Assembly: GCF_036246005.1 (NCBI RefSeq)
Contig: NZ_CP109171.1
Location: 4,328,001 to 4,392,000 of the forward strand
Direction of reading: 5' to 3'
DNA: 64,000 bases
Source: Streptomyces sp. NBC_01723
GTDB lineage: Bacteria; Actinomycetota; Actinomycetes; Streptomycetales; Streptomycetaceae
Below are positions 44,691 through 53,394 of the stretch, piece after piece (the stretch's first letter is position 1; every line of letters begins with the position of its first letter). The notes under the pieces were generated by a model that was not told where the DNA came from, did no database searches, and saw nothing but the letters and a program-made list of their open reading frames with translations. A program made the position numbers and the translations under genes.

Positions 44691-45197
44691 TCAGTTGGAG
44701 CGGGATGCGATGCGGTTGACCATGTCCGCCAGGGCGAACTGGACCTGCCGCTTGTAGTGGGCGTCCTGGCCCTCGAACGCGTGGTCGAACCACTTGACCT
44801 TGCCGGTCTGCTGCACCCACACCTCGCGGTTGCCGTAGACCGGGTGCCGCCAGCCGCTGGCCCTGTTGGTGCGTTTCGGCGCGTTGGGGAAGTTCCGCAG
44901 GTTCTTCGTCTTGAACGCCTTGATCTTGGCGCCGGGGAACTTGCCCGTGATACGGACCTCCGGCCGGATCTTCCTGGCGATCGCGGTCTTGAGGGCCGGG
45001 CCGGAGTGCGGCGTCGTCGAGGCCATCGACATGATCGCGCTCTTGGCCTGCGAGGCCCCCGGCTTGAGGGCCTCACGCATGTTCTTCGTGAGTTCCTTCC
45101 GCAGCTCCTTGCCGTCTTCCTCGGCACGGAGCGCGTTGGAGATGTTCCGCAGGTTCGTAGCGGTCAGCTCCAGGTGCAGCCGCGACGTGTCCGCCAC
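44691..45197 (-). CDS. Tail completion / HK97 gp10-like protein
   Basis: 168 residues from GTG 45197 (VADTSRLHLELTATNLRNIS), nine bases after the tail-protein stop. Basic, with a WRHPVYGNREVWVQQ segment that recurs in actinophage proteins of this position. Such gp10-like proteins join tail to head. An earlier start would overlap the tail gene. Confidence 0.7.
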   Translation of the reverse strand: MADTSRLHLELTATNLRNISNALRAEEDGKELRKELTKNMREALKPGASQAKSAIMSMASTTPHSGPALKTAIARKIRPEVRITGKFPGAKIKAFKTKNLRNFPNAPKRTNRASGWRHPVYGNREVWVQQTGKVKWFDHAFEGQDAHYKRQVQFALADMVNRIASRSN

Positions 45198-45205
45198 AGC
45201 AGCCC

Positions 45206-45616
45206 CTACGTGGTGGCGCGGGTAACGGCGCCGGAGGTGGGGAAGCCCAGCGACACGGTGGCCTCGTCGCCGACCGACCCGGTGATCGGGTTCCAGCCGT
45301 TGATGAGGATGCTGCCGCTGTAGGAGGGGTTGCTGGTGCCCACCGCGGCCTGGTCGGCGCGGACCACGAACGGCACGACCGTGCCCAGCAGCGGCCACAT
45401 GATCGCGTCGAGCTTCGTGGCGGCGAAGTCCTGGAGGAACTCGCAGCCCAGCTCACCGGACTTCAGCCCGCCGACGACTTCCTTCCAGCCCAGCGACTTG
45501 TAGTTGGTGACGTCCTTCTCCTCGACCTCGACCGTGAGTTCCGCCTTGCGCGTGAACTCGGACAGGTCGTTGGAGTTGATGGACAGGAACTCGGCGGTCA
45601 GCACCATCTTCGGCAC
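45206..45616 (-). CDS. Major tail (tube) protein, short paralogue
   Basis: 136 residues. MPKMVLTAEFLSINSNDLSE, then VEVEEKDVTNYKSLGWKEVV, is a beta-rich tail-tube pattern. The next gene (45689) shares the same N-terminal scheme, including TNY-S-G-KEV-GGL. This copy is only the core domain. Separated from its paralogue by a terminator-like hairpin. Confidence 0.8.
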   Translation of the reverse strand: MPKMVLTAEFLSINSNDLSEFTRKAELTVEVEEKDVTNYKSLGWKEVVGGLKSGELGCEFLQDFAATKLDAIMWPLLGTVVPFVVRADQAAVGTSNPSYSGSILINGWNPITGSVGDEATVSLGFPTSGAVTRATT

Positions 45617-45645
45617 GGCCGGCCTCCCTTTCTGGCATGACGGAA

Positions 45646-45673
45646 GGCCCGCCCCCCAGGTTGGGGCCGGGCC
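45646..45673. terminator. Hairpin between two tail-tube genes
   Basis: GGCCCGcCCCC / GGGGCCGGGCC with one mismatch, just downstream of the longer tail gene. The flank TGGCATGACGGAAGGCCC recurs in near-identical form before the hairpin at 54105. Confidence 0.6.
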
Positions 45674-45688
45674 GTGAGGGTGGGTTGG

Positions 45689-46426
45689 TCAGCCGATGCC
45701 GAGAGCAGCGGCGAACAGGAAGCTGGGCGTGGTGCCGGTGATGGTCCACGCCAGGCGCCACCACGTGTGGGCGATGGCAGTGCCGTCGGTGCGCAGGATC
45801 TGCCCGCCCGGGGCGGTGGCTGCGGCGAACGTGAGCCGGGTGGTGGGGCTGGCGAAGGTGTTGTCCGCGGCCGACTCCACCCGCGCGGTGACGGACGGCG
45901 TGGTGCCGGCGGCGGACAGGACGTGCAGGGCCGCGAACATCCGCTTGCTCGCTGGGACCGCGCCAAGCTGGAGTCCGCTCCCGGTGCCGGTCGCGGTACG
46001 GATCGTGCCGGGCGGGTGGGCGAACTGGCCGCGCACCAGCGGCCAGCTGCTCTTTGCGGTGGACGTCCAGGGGGCGACCTCGCCGACCTCGGCGAGCAGG
46101 GTGTAGTCGGCGCGCATCGCCCGGGTGAAGTAGGCCAGGCCGCCCACGGTCGCGCTGTGGTTGGCGCTCACCGACCAGGGGCCGACGCCGCCGAGCTGCG
46201 ACCAAGAAGCGTCATCGACCTTCGTGTCGTCGCCCGCCTCCCACTGGCCCTCGCCGGAGATCTCCGCCGAGCCGAGGCCGCCGATGACCTCCTTGTAGCC
46301 GTCGGAGCCGTAGTTCGTGGTCTCCTTCGCGTCGACCTCACCGGTCAGCTCCACCTTGTTGGAGTTGCTGGTCAGGTCCAGGCCGACCGCGAAACAGCGG
46401 ACGTTGGTCAGGACGGTCTTAGGCAT
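45689..46426 (-). CDS. Major tail (tube) protein, long paralogue
   Basis: 245 residues. Residues 1-120 repeat the tail-tube pattern of the next gene (MPKTVLT, VELTGEVDAKETTNYGSDGY, KEVIGGLGSAE). Residues about 125-245 add a beta-sandwich domain (RTATGTGSGLQLGAVPASKR, SVTARVESAADNTFAS) like surface Ig/CBM-type extensions on tail tubes. Its ATG lies inside the last codons of the upstream gene (eight-base overlap). Confidence 0.8.
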   Translation of the reverse strand: MPKTVLTNVRCFAVGLDLTSNSNKVELTGEVDAKETTNYGSDGYKEVIGGLGSAEISGEGQWEAGDDTKVDDASWSQLGGVGPWSVSANHSATVGGLAYFTRAMRADYTLLAEVGEVAPWTSTAKSSWPLVRGQFAHPPGTIRTATGTGSGLQLGAVPASKRMFAALHVLSAAGTTPSVTARVESAADNTFASPTTRLTFAAATAPGGQILRTDGTAIAHTWWRLAWTITGTTPSFLFAAALGIG

Positions 46427-46619
46427 CGTCGCCCTCCCCCTTCCTGCTCTTGCGCCGGGCGGGCGGTGGGGCGGCGGTGACTTCCTCGGCGACGCCGGAG
46501 GCCACTAGGTGGGCGGCGACAGTGGTGGGCAGGTCGCCGATCTCGCTGCCCTCGGCGGGCCAGGGCCGGTCATGCAGGACCGCGCCGTCGGGCCCGCCCA
46601 CCAGGATCCGGATCTTCAT
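46419..46619 (-). CDS. Small phage protein between connector and tail genes
   Basis: 66 residues (MKIRILVGGPDGAVLHDRPW...), ending in a basic/acidic tail (RRKSRKGEGDDA). Overlaps both neighbours (ATGA upstream). Small proteins at this spot are common in actinophages; function unknown. Confidence 0.75.
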   Translation of the reverse strand: MKIRILVGGPDGAVLHDRPWPAEGSEIGDLPTTVAAHLVASGVAEEVTAAPPPARRKSRKGEGDDA

Positions 46620-47068
46620 CAGGTACTCCCGTCTCCGATGACCTTGAGCACCAGTTCGGCGCCGATGTACGTGGAGCCCGCGTGCTCGAACCAGCGGTAG
46701 CCCTGCACGCGCTGGACGTGGATGTCGTCGGCCAGGCCCCCGAGGGCCATCTCGCCGGGGGCGCCGCGGGCGTTCTCGATCGCGGCCTTGAGCGACGACG
46801 GGCCCGACCCGGACAGCAGCGCGTCGACGAGGCGCTGCGAGGAACGGTCGTCCTGGCGGCCGGCCAGCACGCGGCACGTGAACAACAGCTCGTCGAGCTT
46901 GCGGCCCATGGCCTTGTCGAAGTTGACCTCGACTTCGCCGACGAAGAAGCACGGGGCGAGGACTGCGTCCGGGACGTAGCCGGTGCACTTCAGCTTGCCC
47001 GTCCCGGCGGGCAGGGTGACGGCGGCGGCAGCGGCAGCGATCGCGTCACGGACGGCGGAGATCTGCAC
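46619..47068 (-). CDS. Tail terminator-like protein
   Basis: 149 residues from GTG 47068 behind GGGGAGG (VQISAVRDAIAAAAAAV). Mixed alpha/beta protein with VEVNFDKAMGRKLDELLFTC and a C-terminal GSTYIGAELVLKVIG strand, the usual form of gpU/tail-terminator proteins in HK97-like phages. The longer in-frame start is rejected because it would lie inside the connector gene. Confidence 0.7.
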   Translation of the reverse strand: MQISAVRDAIAAAAAAVTLPAGTGKLKCTGYVPDAVLAPCFFVGEVEVNFDKAMGRKLDELLFTCRVLAGRQDDRSSQRLVDALLSGSGPSSLKAAIENARGAPGEMALGGLADDIHVQRVQGYRWFEHAGSTYIGAELVLKVIGDGST

Positions 47069-47079
47069 GGTGCCTCCCC

Positions 47080-47682
47080 TCAGAAGCCGGGCAAGACGTA
47101 GGGCTCGATCAGGTTCCACACGTCGGGGTCGCGGCGGGACAGCCGGACCACGCCCCACTCGGCGGAGCCCATGACGCCCTCGGGCGAGTCAGCGCGCTTG
47201 AACAGCCGGGACGCCTGGATCATCGCGGCCTCCGCGATGTCGTCCGGGACGGCCGGCCAGCCGAACCGCGCGGTGACTCGGATACGGGTGGAGGCCAGCC
47301 CCCACGTGGAGCCCAGGCGCAGAAGGCTGTCGACCGGCTTCCCGTCGGCCAGGGCGTTGTCGGGGCGCGCCTCCCAGCCGGTGATGGTCGACCAGGAGTC
47401 GCCCGAGCTGGCCTCCACCAGCAGGCCGCTGGTGTCGCCGATCTCGTCGACCAGGAGCACGTCGCCGTCGCCCTCGCAGACGATGCGCCCGTCCAGCCGG
47501 TAGCTGCGGGCGGTCGGCGCCTCGTCCAGCCAGAAGCCGTGCCCCGCGCGGCCGGTGGCCCGGTCGATGGCGCGCGAGGCGGCCTTCACCGCGCGCTCGG
47601 CCCGGACGTCCTTGGCAGTGTCGTCAAGGTCGATACCGAGCTGGGCCTTGAGGTCGGCCGCCGTGACGTACTCCCGGGCCAC
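47080..47682 (-). CDS. Head-tail connector (HK97 gp6-like adaptor)
   Basis: 200 residues. YVTAADLKAQLGIDLDDTAK and RAVKAASRAIDRATGR at the N-terminus, and RVTARFGWPAVPDDIAEAAM with IQASRLFKRADSPEGVMG at the C-terminus, are diagnostic of the gp6-like connector. Forms the ring under the portal. The start ATG is two bases from the preceding gene's stop. Confidence 0.85.
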   Translation of the reverse strand: MAREYVTAADLKAQLGIDLDDTAKDVRAERAVKAASRAIDRATGRAGHGFWLDEAPTARSYRLDGRIVCEGDGDVLLVDEIGDTSGLLVEASSGDSWSTITGWEARPDNALADGKPVDSLLRLGSTWGLASTRIRVTARFGWPAVPDDIAEAAMIQASRLFKRADSPEGVMGSAEWGVVRLSRRDPDVWNLIEPYVLPGF

Positions 47683-47683
47683 G

Positions 47684-47935
47684 TCAGCTCTCGCTCTTGG
47701 GCTGCTGGCGGCGGCCCTTGGGCGGCTCGGCCCGCTGCTCGGCCTCGGTCTTCAGCACGGGGGCGGCGGGGACGTCGGCCGGCTTCTGCTGTTCGCGGCT
47801 GGGTTCCTTGTGGCCGCGCAGCCGCAGCTGCTCGTCAACCTGCTTCACGCGGTCGTCCAGGCCGCGCTGCACCAGGCCCTCGCGCTCGCGCAGCAGGGCC
47901 GCGACCATCGTGTCCTCGGACTGGGACTCGCTCAT
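47684..47935 (-). CDS. Small head-region protein
   Basis: 83 residues, charged and partly helical (TMVALLRE-type coiled region: AALLREREGLVQRGLDDRVK), with a Lys/Pro/Gln-rich end. Lies between major capsid and connector genes; similar small proteins are common there in actinophages, without assigned role. Confidence 0.75.
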   Translation of the reverse strand: MSESQSEDTMVAALLREREGLVQRGLDDRVKQVDEQLRLRGHKEPSREQQKPADVPAAPVLKTEAEQRAEPPKGRRQQPKSES

Positions 47936-47967
47936 CTCTTCCTCCAGGGTGGGGAGCAGGCGGGGAA

Positions 47968-48001
47968 CGGGCGGGCCGCCGGAGTCGTAGCGGCCCGCCC
48001 G
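47968..48001 (-). terminator. Terminator after the major capsid gene
   Basis: Perfect 12-base inverted repeat with a 10-base loop, seven bases past the capsid stop. Confidence 0.8.
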
Positions 48002-48008
48002 CCAGGGG

Positions 48009-49400
48009 TCAGGCCCCGGTGAACGTGGGCGTGATCAGGCCGGTCCCGCCGATCTTGCGGGCGTGCGGCTGCCGCTGGAACGTGAACGCGTAGTAGCCGT
48101 ACACGACCAGCAGGACACCGAGGTTGGCAGCCTTGGGCTGCTCGGCCCGGATGTACATGGGCGCGTCCGGGTCCTCCCACAGGTGGCACTCCTGCCGGTC
48201 CACCAGGAAGATCTCGTCTTCGTTGGTGCCCGCGCCGAGGTTGACCGCGATGTTGTTGTCCACGATCACGGGGGTGCCGTTGGGCAGGATGCCGCGCACG
48301 CCGCGCCCGTAGGCCTCGGCGTAGTTCGCGCCGAGGGTCTGGGCGACGACACCCGGCTGAGTGATCAGCGGATACGAGGTGCCCATGGCGTTCTGCATCC
48401 AGTACCAGCGCCGGGAGTGCATGACCGCGAGGTTGTCGCCGGACGCCTGGTCCAGCAGCGCGCCCTCCACCCCGGCCAGTCCCTCGATCACCTTCGGGTA
48501 CAGCTCGGCCGTGGTCGGCGTCGCGTCGGTGTAGGCGACCGCGGTCGCCACGTTCGACAGACCCACCGTCGCCGCGTTGAGCATGGTCGTGTCCAGGCGG
48601 CTGCCGTAGGCGCGGAAGAGGTCGTCCAGGATCACGTCCTCAACGCCGGCGCCGCGCTCGATGGACTGCCGGGAGGCGGTCTGCTGGCCGGCCGCGGTAC
48701 GGACCGGCACGGACAGGGCCGTGTCGTCCATGTCCTGCTCGGCCACCGAGCCGTTCTCCAACGACTGGTTGTCGACGCTGGAGCCGGTGGTGACCCGGGA
48801 GATCTCCACCGTCATGCCGGTCCGCGGCAGGGTGTGACGGCGGCACGCGTCGGCGAACGGCCGGTTGGTCCGGGCGAGCGGCGCGTACATGTCGGTCAGG
48901 TACTGCGGCACCACCAGGCCGGCGAACGCGCCGGTGCCGACCGCGCGCTGGAGCTGGTCGCCGCGCTCGGTCCGCTCCTCCTGCATGTGGCGGGAGAGTC
49001 GGTCGCGCGCCTCGTAGTCGCCGAGGAACGCGGCGGCCACGTCCTGCTGGAACTGGGCGCCGCGCCGGTCCTGGTCGGGCCGATAGGTCCGCTCCTCGGC
49101 GCCGACCCGGTGTACCCGGTCGTAGGCCGGGGCGCGGGTGGCGGCCGGCACGGTGCGGGCCTGGAGCTGCGCCAGCTCCTCCTCGCGGGCCTGCTCGGCC
49201 TCCAGGCCGGCGAGGGCCTCCTGGCGGCGGGTGACCTCGGCGTCGGCCGTGTCGCGCCGCTCGATCTGCGCGCGGGCCTGCTCCTCAGTCAGGCTCTCGT
49301 CGGAGCGCAGCGCCATCAGCGCGTCCTGCTCCTGCTGTCGTGCGTTGATCGCCGTGTCCAGGGCGGTGCGCGCCTGGGCGATCAGCTCGGCGAGAGTCAT
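48009..49400 (-). CDS. Major capsid protein, HK97 fold, with N-terminal delta domain
   Basis: 463 residues. Residues 1-95 are a Glu/Arg-rich coiled coil (the delta scaffold removed by the prohead protease). From about 155 the HK97 fold follows: GAFAGLVVPQYLTDMYAPLA, DACRRHTLPRTGMTVEISRV, VDRQECHLWEDPDAP and the C-terminal VVYGYYAFTFQRQPHARK. Upstream protease and portal genes complete the HK97 head cassette. Flanked on both sides by hairpins, so it probably has its own strong transcript. Confidence 0.95.
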   Translation of the reverse strand: MTLAELIAQARTALDTAINARQQEQDALMALRSDESLTEEQARAQIERRDTADAEVTRRQEALAGLEAEQAREEELAQLQARTVPAATRAPAYDRVHRVGAEERTYRPDQDRRGAQFQQDVAAAFLGDYEARDRLSRHMQEERTERGDQLQRAVGTGAFAGLVVPQYLTDMYAPLARTNRPFADACRRHTLPRTGMTVEISRVTTGSSVDNQSLENGSVAEQDMDDTALSVPVRTAAGQQTASRQSIERGAGVEDVILDDLFRAYGSRLDTTMLNAATVGLSNVATAVAYTDATPTTAELYPKVIEGLAGVEGALLDQASGDNLAVMHSRRWYWMQNAMGTSYPLITQPGVVAQTLGANYAEAYGRGVRGILPNGTPVIVDNNIAVNLGAGTNEDEIFLVDRQECHLWEDPDAPMYIRAEQPKAANLGVLLVVYGYYAFTFQRQPHARKIGGTGLITPTFTGA

Positions 49401-49508
49401 CTCGTCGTCCTTTCGTCGTCGTGATTCAGGCGCCCCGTGTCCAGGTCAGACGGCCACCCGAGGCCTTGGCGCCGGGTGGGCTCGTGCGCGCAGAGCGCAG
49501 GGCAGAAC

Positions 49509-49526
49509 TCCCGCCGGACGGCGGGA
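49509..49526 (-). terminator. Hairpin between prohead protease and capsid genes
   Basis: TCCCGCC / GGCGGGA with a GGAC loop, 12 bases past the protease stop, in a 137-base gap where a capsid promoter could also lie. Confidence 0.6.
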
Positions 49527-49537
49527 AGCTTCAGGGG

Positions 49538-50212
49538 TCAGCGGGCGAGCGCGATGTCGACCAGCGCCCGGGCCCGGTTCGTCACCGGTGCGGCCGCGCG
49601 CTGGCGCATGCTCGCGCCGGTGTAGGGGTTGGCGCCGTAGCCGACGATCGCGACGTCCCCGCGGTGGATGTCGTACCGGTTGATCCGGTACTCGGTGTAG
49701 TCCGGGGACCACTGGCCCGACTCGATGCGGAACGCGAAGGACATCTCGTCGACGAGGCCGGCGCGCAACTTCGGCGCGATGTACGCGACGTCGTAGTCCG
49801 CCGGGTCCAGGGCCGGTGCGCGCACGTCCAGGCCGGTGGCGCTCTCCGTGAGGAACAGCGTGCCGGTCGTGGTGCGGGCCATGCGGCGCAGCTGGTCGTG
49901 GCCGAGGACGAGAGGGACGTCCAGGTCGGCGCGCGCCAGGGAGTCGGCGCCAGCGCCCTCGGTGACGATCTCGGTGTACGGGCCGAACATGTCCCACATC
50001 TCGTAGGCCTGCTCGTACACGCTGGCCTGGCCGACGAACTCCAGGGTTCCGGCGTCACCGGACTCGCGGACCTGGACGCCGGACAGGGTGGCGCGGACGG
50101 TGGCCCGGGCGGAGGCGTGCTCGGCGCAGCGTCGCTGCGAGGGGCGGTCGGCGCGCTGGACGGTCTGCTGCGCCCTCTCGGCCGCCGCGGCGGCGAGCGC
50201 GGGTGTGGTCAT
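49538..50212 (-). CDS. Prohead maturation protease (HK97 family, S78/U35-like)
   Basis: 224 residues from ATG 50212, overlapping the portal stop (ATGA). DVPLVLGHDQLRRMARTTTG carries the His and LVDEMSFAFRIE the nucleophilic Ser of the Peptidase_U35 fold. Processes the delta domain of the capsid protein during head maturation. N-terminal 40 residues are Ala/Arg-rich and probably disordered. Confidence 0.9.
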   Translation of the reverse strand: MTTPALAAAAAERAQQTVQRADRPSQRRCAEHASARATVRATLSGVQVRESGDAGTLEFVGQASVYEQAYEMWDMFGPYTEIVTEGAGADSLARADLDVPLVLGHDQLRRMARTTTGTLFLTESATGLDVRAPALDPADYDVAYIAPKLRAGLVDEMSFAFRIESGQWSPDYTEYRINRYDIHRGDVAIVGYGANPYTGASMRQRAAAPVTNRARALVDIALAR

Positions 50213-51423
50213 GACGATGCTCCCGGTACGGCGTTGGTGGGCGGGGTAGGCACGGAGCGCTGGCCGAACAGCCGGTCGAACTCGGCGAGCTGGTCGTCGG
50301 TGAACGGCGGGAGGTTCTCCAGGGCGCGGGCCTCGGAGGGGGCCAGCGTGCGGTTGGTGATCCGTGCGCCGATGGTGCGGGCCCGGGCCTCCGGGTCCAT
50401 CCGCAGCAGCGCGTCGGTGTTGAGCTTCACGAACCGGGGGCCGGACACCAGGCGCCGGCTGAAGGCGTCCTCGCGGCGGCCCACCGCCGGACCCAAGTGC
50501 ATGATCAGGAATTGGAGGTTGCGCTGCGTCATGCTCGCGTAGGTGATGCTGCTCCCCGACACGGCCACGTCGATCAGGTCGCCGGGGCAGCCGAAGAACC
50601 TGGCGATGTCCCCCGCTCCGTACTGCCGGGCCTCGAGGAACGACGACTGCGAGGCCACGGCCTGGATCGGCTTGTACTCCCAGTCCATGCCGTGCACGAA
50701 CAGGCCCGAGCTGTCGACCGCGGCCCGGAAGTTCTCGCGGGCGATCCGCGCGCCGTCCTTGTCCACGGTCTTCGTGTTGTTCTTCAGCTCGGCCAGCGGC
50801 ACCGCGCCGCCGGCGAACCAGTCCCGCGCGAACTGCTGCGCGGACAGGGACTCCTCGATCGTCCACGCCGCATACGCCACCGGCGACAGACCGAGCGGCA
50901 TCCCCGCCACGGTGTACTGCCGCTCGTGCCAGACGTCCCACGGCTCGTACTCGTGGCCGTCGATGATGTACTTCGTGATCGTCCGCCCCCGGCCCCGGAC
51001 ACTGACCGAGCCCAGCTCGACGAGATCGATCCGGCCGGGCAGGCCCCGCCCGTCCGGGCCGATCACCCCCGACCGTTCGGTGATGATGCCGAAGGTGTTG
51101 CCCGCACGGTCCAGGTCGAACTCGGTGGAGTACATCCACTCGCGCATGCCGACCTCGGTCCCGCCCGGCGCCACCAGGACGGGAGGCTTGGGGACCTCCA
51201 CCTGGATGCCGTTGACGTACCGGTAGACGTCGATCGGGAACGACGACACCAGGTCTGCCCGCAGCCGCAGGCACGCCCACACCGCCGCGTTGCGGAGCGC
51301 GCTGTCGTTGGTGACGTGCACCCTCCCGCTACGCCGCTCGCGCCCCTGCGTCAGCAGATCCTCCGCAGAGGAGATCTGAGCCTCGCGGGTGAACGCGCCC
51401 TTCAGCTTGGACCAGGCGCCCAC
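50209..51423 (-). CDS. Portal protein (HK97 family)
   Basis: 404 residues. TNDSALRNAAVWACLRLRAD near 40, LDRAGNTFGIITER, and the clip/stem region (SSFLEARQYGAGDIARFFGC, PGDLIDV) match HK97-type portals. A dodecameric ring is expected at one capsid vertex. Lies 12 bases after the large terminase stop. Confidence 0.93.
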   Translation of the reverse strand: MGAWSKLKGAFTREAQISSAEDLLTQGRERRSGRVHVTNDSALRNAAVWACLRLRADLVSSFPIDVYRYVNGIQVEVPKPPVLVAPGGTEVGMREWMYSTEFDLDRAGNTFGIITERSGVIGPDGRGLPGRIDLVELGSVSVRGRGRTITKYIIDGHEYEPWDVWHERQYTVAGMPLGLSPVAYAAWTIEESLSAQQFARDWFAGGAVPLAELKNNTKTVDKDGARIARENFRAAVDSSGLFVHGMDWEYKPIQAVASQSSFLEARQYGAGDIARFFGCPGDLIDVAVSGSSITYASMTQRNLQFLIMHLGPAVGRREDAFSRRLVSGPRFVKLNTDALLRMDPEARARTIGARITNRTLAPSEARALENLPPFTDDQLAEFDRLFGQRSVPTPPTNAVPGASS

Positions 51424-51435
51424 GTCCGCCTCCCC

Positions 51436-52998
51436 TCACGCGAACGAGTCCGCGATGTCGTAGTCCTCGATGACGTGCGGCCCGCGGATCAGCAGCGCCC
51501 ACCGCGCGAAGGTCACCGCGCACAGCGGGCTGATGTCCACCAGCGACGCGGTCCGGTCCAGTTGCCAGGCATCCCCGTTGCGCCTCGTCCGCGCCCCGTT
51601 CACGGCGGCCGTCAGCGGTACCTGGTCCAGGTGCCGGAGCGTGCCCTGGTTCATGGCGTCGGCCAACTGGCCGCACGCCTCCGTGATGTCCCCAGCCCGC
51701 ATCACCGCGAGGTCGCCGCGCTGCGGGTTGGCCTTGTCCTCCGGGGACTCGATGCCCGCGGCCGCCAGGTCGTCGATGAGGGAACCGGCCGGCGCCCCCG
51801 ACGAGGCCACCGCGACGGCCACCGGCTTCCACAGCTTGTGCAGCTTGGTCACGGCAGGAACCACCCACGCCGTCCCCGGCCGCCGGGCCACGACCTCCAC
51901 GTGCACCCGGCCGTCCGGCCGCAGCGAGGCCGCGGCGATGGAGGCATGGGCGCGGTCCTGCGAGACGTCGATGGCCAGCGCCACGCTGTCCGCGACCGGC
52001 TTGCTGTCGGCGTCGGTCAGGCCCGTCCACTTCGCCTTGGGCACGTTCGGGTCGGTCGGTGGCGTCGGCTTCCTGGTCCGGTTCAGATAGGCCCGGTCGA
52101 ACTCGGCCGGGTCCATCTTCTCCAGCTCGGCCGCGATGATCTCCTCGGTCACCGTGTAGCCGAGCGCGGGCAGCGTCGCTCGCCACGTCGCCGGGTCCGC
52201 CCGGTCCATGTCCTCCGGGGCGTACCACTCGAAGTACGCAGCCCGCGGCCGCGCGGCTGCGGCGTCCTCGGCGAGCGCCTCGAACAGGGCCTCGATCAGT
52301 TCGCGGCCCTTCTCCCGCTTCTTGTTGAGCCACACGCTCTTGGTCGTGCCGCCGGCCGATGCCCACCACAGCTGGGCCATGGCCCGCGTCAGCATCGCCG
52401 GGGAGAACGCCTGCTCCAGCCGGTCGTCTTCGTGGGCGAACGCCTCGTCGATGAACCCGAGGTCGAGCGGCGGGCCGTGGCCGGCCTTCTCGGTGTTGGC
52501 CGTGATGCCCATCCGGCTGCGCTTGCCGGGGAACAGGATGGCCTCGTTGCCGTTGCTCTTCCGGATCCGCGCGTACCGGGCGAGGTCGGAGCTGGAGATC
52601 TTCTCCCAAAACTCGTCCTCCCAGCGCTGCCGCGCCATGCCCCGGGTCTGCGCCGCGTACACGATGTTCTGCCGAGGCCAGGCCATTGCCCGGTGAACCT
52701 GCGCCCCCAGGGTCAGCTCCGTCTTGCCCTGCTGACGGGAGACGGACAGGCCGATCTCCCGGTGAGCGAACAGGCCGGTGCCCGGGTCCAGCTCCAGGGC
52801 GACGTCGCTGACGTACTTCTGCCAGGGCATCGGCGGGGCGCCGAGCTTGGCCATGACCTTCCACAGCTTCGGCCCGAGCGACGGACGGTCCGGGTGCCGT
52901 GGCGTCCCCCAGCGCGGCGGGCACGTGAGCCCGTACCGCTCGTACAGATCCTCGGCGAACTCAGTCGGGGGAGCCCAGGTCTCCGAGGTCGTCGTCAT
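51436..52998 (-). CDS. Terminase large subunit
   Basis: 520 residues. ATPase Walker A SVSRQQGKTEL (85-95), Walker B LDLGFIDEAF (about 177-186) and coupling motif in WASAGGTTKSVWL. The nuclease half has AIDVSQDRAHASIAA with the first metal Asp. Packages DNA into the prohead together with the portal. Overlaps the small upstream gene by 38 bases. Confidence 0.94.
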   Translation of the reverse strand: MTTTSETWAPPTEFAEDLYERYGLTCPPRWGTPRHPDRPSLGPKLWKVMAKLGAPPMPWQKYVSDVALELDPGTGLFAHREIGLSVSRQQGKTELTLGAQVHRAMAWPRQNIVYAAQTRGMARQRWEDEFWEKISSSDLARYARIRKSNGNEAILFPGKRSRMGITANTEKAGHGPPLDLGFIDEAFAHEDDRLEQAFSPAMLTRAMAQLWWASAGGTTKSVWLNKKREKGRELIEALFEALAEDAAAARPRAAYFEWYAPEDMDRADPATWRATLPALGYTVTEEIIAAELEKMDPAEFDRAYLNRTRKPTPPTDPNVPKAKWTGLTDADSKPVADSVALAIDVSQDRAHASIAAASLRPDGRVHVEVVARRPGTAWVVPAVTKLHKLWKPVAVAVASSGAPAGSLIDDLAAAGIESPEDKANPQRGDLAVMRAGDITEACGQLADAMNQGTLRHLDQVPLTAAVNGARTRRNGDAWQLDRTASLVDISPLCAVTFARWALLIRGPHVIEDYDIADSFA

Positions 52999-53236
52999 CG
53001 TCCGGCGCCCGCCCCTCCAAGATCTGGGCGAGCGTCTGGCGTAGCTCGCGGGCCAGTTGAGGAAGGAGCCGATCGTCTTGGGCGACCGGCTCGCCGCACG
53101 TCTTGCACTCGCCGGTTCGGGCGGCGTCGATCCGGCCGGCCAGCGCGTAGGCCAGTTCCGTCAGGGACGGCTCGACGCCGACCAGGTCGCCGAGCTGCTC
53201 GACGTCGCTGCGCACGGCGTCCTCGACGGTGCCCAC
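52961..53236 (-). CDS. Probable small terminase / terminase-associated protein
   Basis: 91 residues from GTG 53236 (VGTVEDAVRSDVEQLGDLVG), chosen because GGAAGGGGG lies just upstream; the upstream ATG pair at 53260 would bury this ribosome site. Helical, with a CKTCG motif near residue 45 and an acidic tail. Position directly before the large subunit suggests the small terminase, although no clear DNA-binding domain is visible. Confidence 0.65.
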   Translation of the reverse strand: MGTVEDAVRSDVEQLGDLVGVEPSLTELAYALAGRIDAARTGECKTCGEPVAQDDRLLPQLARELRQTLAQILEGRAPDDDDDLGDLGSPD

Positions 53237-53394
53237 GGCGCCACCCCCTTCCATGATCATCCGGCGTAATCAGCCCGGGGAGAGAAAAATGACAGGGGGG
53301 CGCGGGGTTGCGATATGTCCGATCTCAAAAAATCTTGGACGATCTCAGATCGGATCAGCTTCGATCACCACTCTGACCTGCGCCGATGCGGCGT
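53237..53394. other. Noncoding gap with A/T-rich repeats; possible cos/pac site
   Basis: 158 bases without a gene. CGATCTCA occurs at 53320 and 53340 (exactly 20 bases apart) followed by CGGATCAG (53351) and CGATCACC (53362), around a rare A run. The spot beside the terminase genes is where packaging sites normally lie. Confidence 0.4.

Noticed and set aside
49538..51280. 580-residue frame joining portal antisense-frame sequence to the protease
   Set aside because: Only the last 224 residues have protease character; the first part is the portal gene in another frame. The start at 50212 has a coupled ATGA.
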